DNA of 64,000 nt from Rhodospirillaceae bacterium bin65. Lineage in GTDB: Bacteria; Pseudomonadota; Alphaproteobacteria; Bin65. This document shows, piece by piece, positions 1 to 10,910 of this stretch (position 1 is the first letter of the stretch; the number at the start of each line of letters is the position of its first letter). The notes under the pieces were generated by a model. It ran no database searches. It was not told where the DNA came from and was given only the letters and a program-made list of their open reading frames with translations. The DNA is taken from positions 62,001 through 126,000 of the forward strand of contig MPMX01000002.1 in NCBI GenBank assembly GCA_002238725.1, read 5' to 3'. Made by a program: the position numbers and the translations under genes.

Positions 1-1
1 C

Positions 2-73
2 CGGGAACTTCCCGTTTATCTGGCCGAAGCGCATGGGTTCGATTTCAGGGTCGTCAGCCAACTGGCCCGTTAA
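2..73 (+). CDS. 3' end of an unidentified gene
   Basis: An open frame enters from the left edge and stops at the TAA at 71-73. It ends in RELPVYLAEAHGFDF, then RVVSQLAR. The composition is protein-like, and the stop lies 40 bp before a good promoter, as expected for a gene end. Only 23 codons are visible, so no family can be named. It could be a chance open frame. Confidence 0.4.
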   Translation, partial: RELPVYLAEAHGFDFRVVSQLAR

Positions 74-112
74 GCGGCGCATTGAGCGGTATTTCGTCAA
101 TCGACAATTTAT

Positions 113-140
113 TTGACATGGAAAATAAAGCAAGGATAAC
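113..140 (+). promoter_or_regulatory. Candidate sigma-70 promoter for the flotillin-like gene
   Basis: TTGACA at 113-118 matches the -35 consensus exactly. It is followed, after 16 bp, by GATAAC at 135-140 (four of six match the -10 consensus). The stretch is clearly AT-richer than its surroundings. Transcription would start near 147, leaving a leader of about 60 nt before the ATG at 209. Confidence 0.55.
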
Positions 141-208
141 CTGAATAGCTTGATCGGCGCCGCAGGACTGTCAAAATCGCGGCAGTCGAACGAACCGAGG
201 CGGTCCCG

Positions 209-1840
209 ATGGCGACCTTCATCACCATTGTCATCGTTGTTGTCGCGCTGGCGATTCTCATCGCCTTCCTGCAACGCTTCTACCGCAAGGCGACCCGGGA
301 AACCGCGCTGATCCGGACCGGTTTCGGCGGACAGAAAGTGGTCATGGACGGCGGCTGCATCGTCATGCCCTTCCTGCACCGGGTGGAAGAAATCAACATG
401 CGCGCCATGCCGCTGGAAGTGGCCCGCAGCGGCAATACCTCCCTGATGACGGAGGACAGGCTGCGGCTGGATGTGGAGATGGAATTCAACCTGCGCGTCC
501 TGCCGACTCCGCAGGGTGTGGCGACCGCGGCCCAGGCCGTCGGCTCCCGCTCGCTGCGCACGGAGGGCCTGCATGAATTGCTGGACGGCCGGCTGGTCGG
601 CGCCATGCATGCGGTCGTCGCGACCAAGACCATGGACCAGCTGCACGAGAACCGCGGCGAGTTCGTTCATGAGGTTGAAAGCCTGCTGGCGGACAACCTT
701 GAGCAAAACGGCCTGCGGCTGGAATCGGCCTCGCTCACCCGGTTCGACCAGGCGTCCCTGGCGTCGCTCGACGAAAACAACGCCTTCAACGCCGTCGGCA
801 TGCGCAGGCTGGCCGAGATCATCTCCGCCAACCGGAAACAGCGGGCGAGTATCGAGGCCGACGCCGATGTCTCCGTGCGCCAGACCCAGCTCGATTCGCT
901 GAAGCGCAAACTGGAGATCGAGCGCGAGCAGCAGGAAGCGGAAATCGCCCAGCGCCAGACAGTGGAGGAAACCCGCGCGGCAAGCGACGCCGCCCAGGAA
1001 GCGGCGCGCCAGCACGCCCGGCAGGAGGCCGAACGGGCCAGGATCGACGCCGAGCGCCAAACCCGTCTCGCCGAAATCCAGCGCGACCTGAGACTGAGGC
1101 AGGAAGAGTCCGAAGCCCTGCTTGCCGCCGAAACGACGAAGATCGACAGCCAGATCGCGCTCAGCCTGAAACGCGCCGAGGAATTCGAGGCCGAGGCCGA
1201 AACCGAGCTACGCCGAATCGGCATTGTCTCTGCACAAGAAAAAGTGCAACGCGAGAAGGAAAAGCTGGCGGCCGAGCGCGACGCGGCGACGGCGCTCTTG
1301 CGCGCCAAACGCGATTCCGACATTTCGGACGAGGTCACTAAGTCGGAGGTCAAGACCCTGCTCGACAAGGTGCAGGCCGAGGCCAAGGCGACTTCCGTGA
1401 AAGCCGAGGCCCGGCGCAACGAGTTGAAGGCCGAAGCCGAGGGCAAGGCGGCACTGGCCGAGGCCGAGAACGCCGTGAGCGAACAGGTGCTGCACACGCG
1501 GCTGGAGCAGCATCGGATCGACAGGATGCCTGCGATCATCGAACAGATGGTCAAGCCGGCGGAAAAGATCGATTCAATCCGGATCAACCAGGTGACCGGG
1601 CTGGGCGCAGGCGGCAAGAGCGGCGGCGACGACCACGGTGGCGGGGGCGGGGGCGGCGCATCCTCGCCGTTCAACCAGGCCGTCGAGGGTGTATTGAACA
1701 TGGCGGTGCAATTGCCGGCCATGCAGAAGCTGGGCAAACAACTGGGCGTCAATCTCGATGTCGGCGGCGACAAAAGCGCTGCGGACGGCGGCCCGGCCGA
1801 CGATAGCCCGGGCGAGAACAAGGCCGGCGACGATCGCTAG
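209..1840 (+). CDS. Flotillin-like SPFH/band-7 membrane protein
   Basis: The 543-residue protein starts with a hydrophobic anchor at residues 4-22. An SPFH/band-7 region follows (about 25-200), then a very long charged coiled coil (about 205-440) rich in Glu, Ala, Arg and Lys with repeated AEAE/EAE patterns. The C-terminus is glycine-rich and probably disordered (about 468-490) with an acidic tail. This is the architecture of flotillins such as YqiK/FloT, which oligomerise on the inner membrane face and organise membrane microdomains. No NfeD partner lies next to it. The next gene starts 33 bp downstream on the same strand, but a functional link with the ABC importer is not evident. The family call is firm; the cellular role is inferred. 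Confidence 0.85.
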   Translation: MATFITIVIVVVALAILIAFLQRFYRKATRETALIRTGFGGQKVVMDGGCIVMPFLHRVEEINMRAMPLEVARSGNTSLMTEDRLRLDVEMEFNLRVLPTPQGVATAAQAVGSRSLRTEGLHELLDGRLVGAMHAVVATKTMDQLHENRGEFVHEVESLLADNLEQNGLRLESASLTRFDQASLASLDENNAFNAVGMRRLAEIISANRKQRASIEADADVSVRQTQLDSLKRKLEIEREQQEAEIAQRQTVEETRAASDAAQEAARQHARQEAERARIDAERQTRLAEIQRDLRLRQEESEALLAAETTKIDSQIALSLKRAEEFEAEAETELRRIGIVSAQEKVQREKEKLAAERDAATALLRAKRDSDISDEVTKSEVKTLLDKVQAEAKATSVKAEARRNELKAEAEGKAALAEAENAVSEQVLHTRLEQHRIDRMPAIIEQMVKPAEKIDSIRINQVTGLGAGGKSGGDDHGGGGGGGASSPFNQAVEGVLNMAVQLPAMQKLGKQLGVNLDVGGDKSAADGGPADDSPGENKAGDDR

Positions 1841-1873
1841 CCGGCAGAGATTCAATCAAGAGGGAGTAGCATC

Positions 1874-3094
1874 ATGACGATCAATCGCAGACAATTCATG
1901 CAGGGCGCGACGGCAGCGAGTGCGCTGGCGACGGTGCCATCGGTCGCGATGGGCGCCGACACCATAAAATTCGGCAGCATCCTGGACACGTCGGGCATCT
2001 TCGAGGCCTACGGCAAACCGATGGAAAAAGCGCACCGGCTGGCGATCGACGAGATCAACGCCGCGGGCGGCCTGCTGGGCAAAAAGATCGAGATGATCCC
2101 CTACGACACCCAGTCCAAGATGGCGCTCTACACCCAGTATGCTCGCCGCATGACGCGCAAGGACAAGGTCGACGTGATACACGGCGGCATCCTCTCGGCG
2201 TCACGCGAGGCGATCCGGCCGAGCCTGCGCAAGGCCAAGACGCTGTATTTCTACAACACGACTTATGAAGGCGGCGTCTGCGACCGCAACGTCTTCTGCG
2301 TCGGCACGACGCCGGCCCAGCAGTCGGCCATCCTGGTGCCCGAGGCGATCAAGCGCTGGGGCAAGAAAATCTATGTGCTGGCGGCGGACTACAACTACGG
2401 CCAGATCACGACGAACTGGATCAAGCATTACGCCAAGGAGGCCGGCGGCGAGGTCATCCAGGCCGATTACTTCCCGCTCAACGTGTCGGATTTCGGCTCG
2501 ACCATCGCCAAGATCCAGAAGGCCAAACCGGACATGATCTGCGCCGTGCTGGTCGGCCTGGCGCACCTGTCCTTCTACCGCCAGTGGGCGGCCGCCGGCA
2601 TGAAGAAGAAGATTCCGATCGCGACCACGACCATGTCGTCGGGCAACGAGCACAAGATCCTGACACCGAGCGAAGGTGACGGCATCGTCGTTTGCCAGAG
2701 CTTCTCGCCCCAGGCCGATTTCCCGTCGAACAAGGCGTTCCTGGCCGCATGGAAAAAGAAGTTCGGCCACACCAACGACATCCACGAGATCGCGGCGTCG
2801 AGCTATGACGGCGTCCGGCTGTGGGCCGAAGGCGTCAAGAAGGCCGGCACGCTCGACCGGATGAAGGTCATCCAGGCGCTCGAAAGCGGTATCAGCTACA
2901 CCGGGCCGACCGGCAAGGTGACGATCGACGGCAAGACGCATCACGTGACTCACGACATGCATCTGATCGAGGTCAAGAACCAGACGCTGACGATCGCCAA
3001 GAGCTACAGCCAGATCCCGCCGTCGGACACCCAGCGGGTCTGCGACCTGGAGAAGAACCCGAACGATACGAAGCAGTACGAGATCAAGATCTGA
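1874..3094 (+). CDS. Urea/amide-type ABC transporter substrate-binding protein
   Basis: A periplasmic receptor of the branched-chain amino acid/urea/amide class (Peripl_BP_6), 406 residues. A Tat signal is seen: R5-R6 in NRRQFMQ, then a hydrophobic stretch and an AMGA cleavage site near residue 28. The mature part has the LDTSGIFEAYG start and a YNTTYEGG segment typical of the UrtA/FmdD/AmiC side of the family rather than LivJ. It is the first gene of a transporter operon that ends in an amidase, so an amide or urea-like ligand is the best inference. An SD-like AGAGGGAGT precedes the ATG. Confidence 0.88.
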   Translation: MTINRRQFMQGATAASALATVPSVAMGADTIKFGSILDTSGIFEAYGKPMEKAHRLAIDEINAAGGLLGKKIEMIPYDTQSKMALYTQYARRMTRKDKVDVIHGGILSASREAIRPSLRKAKTLYFYNTTYEGGVCDRNVFCVGTTPAQQSAILVPEAIKRWGKKIYVLAADYNYGQITTNWIKHYAKEAGGEVIQADYFPLNVSDFGSTIAKIQKAKPDMICAVLVGLAHLSFYRQWAAAGMKKKIPIATTTMSSGNEHKILTPSEGDGIVVCQSFSPQADFPSNKAFLAAWKKKFGHTNDIHEIAASSYDGVRLWAEGVKKAGTLDRMKVIQALESGISYTGPTGKVTIDGKTHHVTHDMHLIEVKNQTLTIAKSYSQIPPSDTQRVCDLEKNPNDTKQYEIKI

Positions 3095-3148
3095 TCCCGG
3101 CTGCCTTGCGGCCCCGTTCGACACTGTAGGAAGGACGGCAGCGCTTCG

Positions 3149-4018
3149 ATGGATCTAGCGGCGGTTGTCGTCTACGAAGTCCTGTACACGATCGCGTTTC
3201 TGGCGCTCATCAGCGCCGGACTCGCGGTCGTGTTCGGGATGATGCGCGTCATCAACCTCGCCCATGGCGAGTTCGTTCTGCTTGGCGGCTACGCGGCGAT
3301 CGTCTCCCACAATACGCTGGGCATCGATATCTTCGTCTCCATGCTGGTCATCGCCCCGCTGGTCGTGGCGGCGTTCGGCGTCGTCGCCGAGCGGCTGATC
3401 ATCCGCTTCCTCTACGGCCGGCTGATCAACACCATGCTGGCGACCTGGGGCCTGAGCCTGGCCATGATCGGCGGCTTCACGCTGATCTTCGGGCCGACCA
3501 CGACCAGCATCAAGGCGCCGATCGGCGGCTTCGCGGTCGGCGACTATTCGCTCAGCGGCTATACGATCTTCATTATCGCCAGCGCCATCGGCGTCATATT
3601 GCTGATCTTCGGCGTGCTGAAATATACCCGCGCCGGCCTGATCGCCCGCGGGGCGATGCAAAGCGCCGACATGGCGAGCGCCTTCGGCTACGACACCTCG
3701 AAGGTCTACATGGTAACCTTCGCGGCGGGCTCGGCTCTCACCGGCCTGGCCGGCGGCGTGCTGGCGCCGCTGGTCGGCATCGGCCCGACCGCCGGGCTGC
3801 TCTACATCGCCAAGGCCTTCATCACGGTGATTTCGGGCGGCGCCTCGGTCGTCTCCGGCCTGATCGCCAGTTCCGGTTTCTTCGGCATCGTATCGCAGCT
3901 CGTCACCTTCGCGACCAATTCCGTGATCGGCGAGATCGGCCTGCTGGTCGCCGCCGTCATCCTGCTGCGGCTGCTGCCGACCGGCATTTCCGGCCGGTTC
4001 TTCCGCAACCGGTTGTAA
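3149..4018 (+). CDS. ABC transporter permease, LivH/UrtB type
   Basis: The 289-residue protein is almost entirely hydrophobic, with about eight membrane segments. It carries the family motif near residues 29-45 (VFGMMRVINLAHGEFVLLGG), and a conserved GLIARGAMQ segment around 167. It forms one half of the inner-membrane pore of a high-affinity branched-chain-type importer, with the permease encoded 12 bp downstream. Length and order (receptor, LivH-like, LivM-like, LivG-like, LivF-like) match the classical operon. Confidence 0.9.
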   Translation: MDLAAVVVYEVLYTIAFLALISAGLAVVFGMMRVINLAHGEFVLLGGYAAIVSHNTLGIDIFVSMLVIAPLVVAAFGVVAERLIIRFLYGRLINTMLATWGLSLAMIGGFTLIFGPTTTSIKAPIGGFAVGDYSLSGYTIFIIASAIGVILLIFGVLKYTRAGLIARGAMQSADMASAFGYDTSKVYMVTFAAGSALTGLAGGVLAPLVGIGPTAGLLYIAKAFITVISGGASVVSGLIASSGFFGIVSQLVTFATNSVIGEIGLLVAAVILLRLLPTGISGRFFRNRL

Positions 4019-4030
4019 GGGCGCCCGGCC

Positions 4031-5092
4031 ATGACCGCCCGGCAGGTCCTTTCCTCCGTCGTCGTTGCGGCGATCCTCATGTTCGTCCTGCCAGTCTTCT
4101 TCGACGTCCTGAACCTGACGACATTCGCCGCCTACGCGCTGCTGGCGCTCAGCCTCGGTTTCGTCTGGGGCTATGGCGGCATCCTGTGCTTCGGCCAGAC
4201 CGCCTTCTACGGCCTCGGCGCCTACGTCTACGCGCTGACCGCGATCAATACGGGCGAGGCCTGGAGCGGCTTTTTCCTCGCCATCCTGCTGCCCGCCCTG
4301 TTTGCCGCCATTCTCGGCGCCATGATGTTCTACGGACGGCTGAGCGACGTCTACCTGGCGGTCGTGACCCTGGTGGTGAGCCTGATCCTGTTCCGCTTCA
4401 TGAACCACACGGCCGGCGAGCAATGGGTCATCGGCGAGGCCCGGCTCGGCGGCTTCAACGGCATCCCCGGTTTTCCGACGCTGCACATTCCCGGCGACCC
4501 GGAAGCCTACATTTACGACGAGAACCTGTATTACTTCACCTTCATCGTCCTGGTGCTGTGCTACCTGCTGACGCGCTGGCTGCTCGGCAGTCCGTTCGGC
4601 CGCATCCTGGTCGGCCTGCGCGAGAACGAGCAGCGCATCGAACTGCTGGGCTACGACGTGCGCGCCCGCAAGACCGCAGCCTTCGCCTTCGGCGGCGGGC
4701 TCGCCGGGCTCGCCGGCTGCCTCTACGCCAACGCGGCGGAGATCATCACGCCGGAGCTGTTCGGCCTGGGCCTTGCCGCCGAGATCATCATCTGGGTCAT
4801 CGTCGGCGGCGCCGGCACCCTGATCGGGCCGATGATCGGCGCGGCCGTATTGGGCTACCTGAAATTCGTCCTCGGCCTGCGGGCGGTGAAGGAGGTCTTC
4901 GGCAGGGAGAACCCGCTGGAGGCAACGCTGGTCTTCGGCACAATCCTGATCCTGTTCATCCTGTTCCTGCCGCGCGGCATGGTGCCGTCGATCCGGGACT
5001 GGCTCGGCCGGGCGCGCCTCGGGCGCGGCGGCCCCCGCAGGAGCAGCCGGCGGCGGCGCACACAGGCGGAAAGGGCGCGACCCAATGCGTAA
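4031..5092 (+). CDS. ABC transporter permease, LivM/UrtC type
   Basis: The second permease, 353 residues, with about nine membrane segments. The LivM signature LSLGFVWGYGGILCFGQTAF is at residues 41-60, and the cytoplasmic loop GRILVGLRENEQRIELLGYD (near 194-213) is the part that contacts the ATPases. The C-terminal 25 residues are very basic (RRSSRRRRTQ), which may be a cytoplasmic anchor or simply divergent. Its stop overlaps the start of the ATPase gene by 8 bp, indicating translational coupling. Confidence 0.9.
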   Translation: MTARQVLSSVVVAAILMFVLPVFFDVLNLTTFAAYALLALSLGFVWGYGGILCFGQTAFYGLGAYVYALTAINTGEAWSGFFLAILLPALFAAILGAMMFYGRLSDVYLAVVTLVVSLILFRFMNHTAGEQWVIGEARLGGFNGIPGFPTLHIPGDPEAYIYDENLYYFTFIVLVLCYLLTRWLLGSPFGRILVGLRENEQRIELLGYDVRARKTAAFAFGGGLAGLAGCLYANAAEIITPELFGLGLAAEIIIWVIVGGAGTLIGPMIGAAVLGYLKFVLGLRAVKEVFGRENPLEATLVFGTILILFILFLPRGMVPSIRDWLGRARLGRGGPRRSSRRRRTQAERARPNA

Positions 5093-5813
5093 GGGCGCGC
5101 GTGACGCGGTCGTGGAGGCGCGCGGGGTCAGCGTCCGCTTCGGCGGCGTGGCGGCGCTCGACGCCGTCGATTTTGTCCTTGCCGACAAAGAGCTGCGCTG
5201 CCTCATCGGCCCGAACGGTGCGGGCAAGAGCACGTTCTTCAAATGCCTGACCGGCGTCCTGCGGCCGAGCGAGGGCGACATCCGCATCCGCGGCATCGAT
5301 TGCGTGGGCGCCCATCCGCACGAGATCGCCGGCCTCGGCGTCGGCATCAAGACCCAGGTGCCGAGCGTGATGAACGGCCTGAGCGTGCGCGAGAATATCT
5401 GGATCGCCGCCCGCAAGCGCAATTCCACCCGCGACGCCGACCGAATCGTCACCGAAACGCTGGAGCGCATCGGCATCGCCGACAGCGCCGGCGAGCCGGT
5501 CGGCAACCTGGCCCACGGCCGGCGCCAGCTGGTCGAGTTCGGCACGGTGCTGGCCGGCGACCCCTGGCTGATCCTGCTCGACGAGCCGGCCGCCGGCCTG
5601 ACCGCCGAGGAGGCGGAGCGCGCAGTCGACATCATTATCGAGATGAACGACCGCGCTGCGATCATCGTCGTCGAGCACGACATGCATTTCATCCGCCAGC
5701 TGGCGAAGACCGTCACCGTACTGCACCAGGGCCGCATCCTCACCGAAGGCCATGTCGATACGGTGCTGGGCGACCCGCTGGTCCGCGACGTCTATCTGGG
5801 CAAGTCGCAATGA
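5085..5813 (+). CDS. ABC transporter ATP-binding protein, LivG/UrtD type
   Basis: A 242-residue ABC ATPase. Walker A is GPNGAGKST at residues 42-50, Walker B is LILLDEP at 162-168, and the switch histidine is H198. The signature motif reads NLAHGRRQL (141-149). This departs from LSGGQ but resembles the LSHGQ form common in urea-type UrtD proteins, in line with an amide/urea importer. It overlaps the permease gene upstream by 8 bp and the next gene by an ATGA, so the block is one translation-coupled operon. Confidence 0.9.
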   Translation: MRKGARDAVVEARGVSVRFGGVAALDAVDFVLADKELRCLIGPNGAGKSTFFKCLTGVLRPSEGDIRIRGIDCVGAHPHEIAGLGVGIKTQVPSVMNGLSVRENIWIAARKRNSTRDADRIVTETLERIGIADSAGEPVGNLAHGRRQLVEFGTVLAGDPWLILLDEPAAGLTAEEAERAVDIIIEMNDRAAIIVVEHDMHFIRQLAKTVTVLHQGRILTEGHVDTVLGDPLVRDVYLGKSQ

Positions 5814-8272
5814 ACGCCCCGGCCGCAGAGAACGGCAGCCCGGCAACCGGCCCGGGCGGGAGGGCCGACGCGATCCTGTCGGTCCAGGGCCTGCGCGCCG
5901 GTTATGGCGACATCCCCGTGCTCCGCGGCGTCTCGATGGACCTGGCGGAGAACGAGGTGCTCGGCCTGCTCGGCCACAACGGCATGGGCAAATCCACCCT
6001 GCTCAAGACCCTGATGGGCCTCCTCCCGGCGACCGGCGGCCAGATCGCCTTCGAGGGGACACCGATCACGAAGCTGCCGACCTGGCGGCGCAGCCGGCTC
6101 GGCTTCGGCTACGTTCCCCAGGGCCGCGGCATCTTCCCCAGCCTCACGGTGCGCGAGAACCTGCACTTCGCCTGGAGCGAGGAGACCGGCGACGCCAGCG
6201 CCGAAGCCGGAATCGACCGGATCGTTGCCGATTTCCCGCGCCTTGCCCCGCTACTCGACCGGCAGGGCGGCGTGCTGAGCGGCGGCGAGCAGCAGATCCT
6301 CGCGGTCGCGCGCTGCCTGATTTCCGATCCGGTGCTGTTCCTGCTCGACGAGCCGACCGAGGGCATCCAGCCGTCGATCATCGAGGAAATGGCGGAAACG
6401 CTGGTCGCGATCCGGGCGAACCGTGGCCTGACCCTGCTGCTGGTCGAGCAGAATCTGGAATTCCTGACCCAGCTGTCCGACCGCATCCTCGTGCTCGAAC
6501 GCGGTGCGGTGAAAGCGGAGATCGCCCGCGACCAGTTCGGCGCCACCGGGCTGATCGAGGAATTCGCCGGCCTGGGCGGCGGCGGCGCGCGGACATCGGC
6601 TGCACCTGCGGTGGCGGCGGCGGTCCCGCGGCGCGAGGCCGCCTCCCCGCCTCCCCGGCCGCCGTCGCAAGCGCCCGCCCCGGCCCCGGCAGCGAAGCCG
6701 TCTCCGGCCCGGGCCGAAGTGCCGCCACCGCCCCCGGCCCAGCCGATCGGAAACGCCATGACCGTCAGACGCCCCACCCTGGACCAGATGCGCGACATCG
6801 TCCGCGCCTTCGGCATGAGCATGAGCGACGGCGAGGTCCAGTCCTTCCTCGACCTGATGGAGCCGACACTGGCGGCCTACGACCGGGTCGACGCGCTGCG
6901 CGACGCGCCGCCGGCGGTCAAGTATCCGCGCACGCCCGGCACCCGGCCCGCCGACAGCGAAAACCCGATGAACGCCTGGTACATCAAGTGCGAAATCCGC
7001 GGCGCGCCGGGCGGCAGGCTGGACGGCAAGACGGTGGCGCTCAAGGACAATGTCTGCCTCGCCGGCGTGCCGATGATGAACGGCGCCTCGACCCTGGAGG
7101 GCTATACGCCGGACCTCGACGCCACCATCGTCACGTGGATGCTGGACGAAGGCGCCACCATCGCCGGCAAGGCGCATTGCGAATATTTCTGCCTGTCGGG
7201 CGGCAGCCACACCAACGCGTCCGCGCCGGTCCACAATCCGTGGAAGATCGGCCACACGGCCGGCGGCTCGTCCTCAGGCTCCGGCGCGCTGGTCGGCGCC
7301 GGCGAGGTCGATATGGCGATCGGCGGCGACCAGGGTGGGTCGATCCGGATCCCGGCGTCGTTCAGCGGCTGCTACGGCATGAAGCCGACCCATGGCCTCG
7401 TGCCCTACACCGGCGTCATGCCGATCGAGCCGACCATCGACCATACCGGCCCGATGACCGGCAATGTCGCGGACAACGCCCTGCTGCTCGAAGTCCTCGC
7501 CGGCGAGGACGGCCTGGACCCGCGCCAGTACAAGCCGCGGGTGGACGAGTATACCAAGGCGCTCGGCCGCGGCGCCGGCGGCATGCGCATCGGCGTGGTC
7601 CAGGAAGGGTTCGGCTGGGACAACAGCGAGCCGGGAGTCGACGCCAAGGTGCGCGCGGCGGCCGAACGGTTCCGCGCCATGGGCGCGACGGTCGAGGATG
7701 TCTCGATCCCGATGCACCGGGACGGCCTCGCAATCTGGACGCCGGTCGCCCTCGAGGGCGCGACCGCCACGATGATGCACGGCAACGGCTTCGGGACGAG
7801 CTGGAAGGGCCTCTACGTCACCAGCCTGCTCGACGCCCACGCCAACTGGCGCGCACGGGCCGACGAACTGTCCCACAGCCTCAAGCTCACGATGATGATC
7901 GGCGAATACATGCTGAAGCACCATCGCGGGCATTATTTCGCCAAGGCGCAGAATCTGAGCCGCCCGCTGACCGCCGCCTACGACGACGCGCTAGGCCGCT
8001 GCGACCTGCTGCTGATGCCGACCCTGCCGATGGTCGCGCCGCCGATTCCCGGCCCGGACGCGCCTTTGGCGTTGTATATTCAGCGGGCGTTCGAGATGAT
8101 CGCGAACACCGCGCCGTTCGACATCACCGGGCATCCGTCGATGAGCATTCCCTGCGGCCTGAGCGACGGCCTTCCCGTCGGCCTGATGCTGACCGGAAAG
8201 CACTACGACGAAGCCACGATCTACCGGGCGGCGCACGCCTTCGAACAGGACGAAGACTGGCGGACATTGTAG
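5810..8272 (+). CDS. Fusion: LivF/UrtE-type ABC ATPase plus amidase-signature hydrolase
   Basis: A single uninterrupted frame of 820 codons. Residues 21-255 are a complete LivF/UrtE-type ATPase: Walker [10 protein letters not shown] at 55-63, signature VLSGGEQQ at 155-162, Walker B FLLDEP at 177-182. Residues 256-316 are a Pro/Ala-rich linker. From 317 onward is a complete amidase-signature enzyme with Lys412 (LKDN), cis-Ser487 (GGSSSGS) and nucleophile Ser511 (DQGGSIRIP); the 24-residue spacing between the two serines is the canonical one. The start is the ATG of an ATGA overlap with the upstream ATPase gene. An in-frame ATG at 6758 (M317, followed by TVRRPTLDQ) looks like a typical amidase start, so a free amidase could also be made, but only a weak SD-like sequence precedes it. 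Inferred role: imported amide is hydrolysed at the transporter. Confidence 0.82.
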   Translation: MNAPAAENGSPATGPGGRADAILSVQGLRAGYGDIPVLRGVSMDLAENEVLGLLGHNGMGKSTLLKTLMGLLPATGGQIAFEGTPITKLPTWRRSRLGFGYVPQGRGIFPSLTVRENLHFAWSEETGDASAEAGIDRIVADFPRLAPLLDRQGGVLSGGEQQILAVARCLISDPVLFLLDEPTEGIQPSIIEEMAETLVAIRANRGLTLLLVEQNLEFLTQLSDRILVLERGAVKAEIARDQFGATGLIEEFAGLGGGGARTSAAPAVAAAVPRREAASPPPRPPSQAPAPAPAAKPSPARAEVPPPPPAQPIGNAMTVRRPTLDQMRDIVRAFGMSMSDGEVQSFLDLMEPTLAAYDRVDALRDAPPAVKYPRTPGTRPADSENPMNAWYIKCEIRGAPGGRLDGKTVALKDNVCLAGVPMMNGASTLEGYTPDLDATIVTWMLDEGATIAGKAHCEYFCLSGGSHTNASAPVHNPWKIGHTAGGSSSGSGALVGAGEVDMAIGGDQGGSIRIPASFSGCYGMKPTHGLVPYTGVMPIEPTIDHTGPMTGNVADNALLLEVLAGEDGLDPRQYKPRVDEYTKALGRGAGGMRIGVVQEGFGWDNSEPGVDAKVRAAAERFRAMGATVEDVSIPMHRDGLAIWTPVALEGATATMMHGNGFGTSWKGLYVTSLLDAHANWRARADELSHSLKLTMMIGEYMLKHHRGHYFAKAQNLSRPLTAAYDDALGRCDLLLMPTLPMVAPPIPGPDAPLALYIQRAFEMIANTAPFDITGHPSMSIPCGLSDGLPVGLMLTGKHYDEATIYRAAHAFEQDEDWRTL

Positions 8273-8309
8273 CCCCAAACCGGTCGTCGACGGACCGCGG
8301 GCCGGAGCT

Positions 8310-8900
8310 TCATTTGCGATGGCGTTCCAGTACCCGGTTGCGCAGCGCAATGTTGGCCTTCCGGTAAGCGGGCTCGACCCAATCGGAGTCCCAGAACCAG
8401 ACCCAGAACCCGCGGTCGACCTCGTGTTGCGTCACTTTCGTGCCACCCTCCGCGGCTTCCAGTAGCCAACGGTGATCGAAGGTGATGAAGCCGCGTATGC
8501 CGCCGAACTGGTTCAATTCCCCTTCCGGAACCAGCCGCACGATTTCCGACTCTATCGCCACCTCCGGCTTACCGGGTTCCTTTACGGTTGTCTTCACCGT
8601 TGCGCCTTGCCGGAATTCTCCCGCGACATGCGTAAACACCGGATTCCAGTCGGCATATCCCCTGGCATCGGTCAGCACGGCCCACACCGCTGCCGGCGGC
8701 GCCGGGATAACGATCTCAACATGGAAGGTTTTCTTGCCGGTGAACGCCAGAAGGGCGACGGCCAGAACCGCCAGCCCGAAGCTCCACAGGAATAACGATC
8801 GAAGCACGGACCGGCCGGCTCTCTTCCCCGGATTGTCGATCGTGCCGGCCGGAACGGCTACAGACTCCCGAACTCCGCCCGACACAGACGGTGCAGGCAT
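8310..8900 (-). CDS. SRPBCC/polyketide-cyclase-like protein with N-terminal membrane anchor
   Basis: With the start at 8900 the protein has 196 residues. A short basic N-terminus leads into one hydrophobic segment (about 32-52, SLFLWSFGLAVLAVALLAF). An SRPBCC fold follows, beginning VEIVIPAPPAAVWAVLTDARGYADWNPVF, the usual start of a lipid- or hydrophobe-binding START-like domain. The frame stays open upstream to 9038, but that would run into the divergent ligase gene. The ligand is unknown. It is convergent with the fusion gene upstream. Confidence 0.7.
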   Translation of the reverse strand: MPAPSVSGGVRESVAVPAGTIDNPGKRAGRSVLRSLFLWSFGLAVLAVALLAFTGKKTFHVEIVIPAPPAAVWAVLTDARGYADWNPVFTHVAGEFRQGATVKTTVKEPGKPEVAIESEIVRLVPEGELNQFGGIRGFITFDHRWLLEAAEGGTKVTQHEVDRGFWVWFWDSDWVEPAYRKANIALRNRVLERHRK

Positions 8901-9026
8901 CTTTGCGATATTGCGTTCGGCGTCAATCGATTCCAACCTCGACCGTAGGAGAAGCGGTCCCGGCCGGCCGCCGCCGCGCGGCACGCTGGCGCCGCTTGGA
9001 AAGCCCGATGCTGAGGGTGTCCGGAC

Positions 9027-10811
<1,785 letters not shown>

Positions 10812-10910
10812 GGCGCCTTGACGCTTTCGTTTCCGGAAACCCGCGGCCGTCCCCCGGGGGCATCCGCTTCGCGCACCGTCGATGCGCCGCGCCCGTGTCG
10901 CCGGGCGGCC

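Noticed and set aside
3155-5743. Very long open frame on the minus strand (over 850 codons) opposite the ABC permease and ATPase genes
   Set aside because: It mirrors well-supported permease and ATPase genes, has a repetitive Asp/Gln/Arg-rich composition expected from the antisense of GC-rich coding DNA, and shows no domain.
6758-8272. Separate amidase gene starting at M317 of the fusion
   Set aside because: Kept only as an alternative: there is no stop between the domains and only a weak ribosome-binding site before 6758, so one fused frame is the simplest reading.
10845-10865. CCCCCGGGGG palindrome between the acyl-CoA ligase and PotD-like genes as a terminator
   Set aside because: It has no loop and no T-run, so a transcription terminator cannot be supported.
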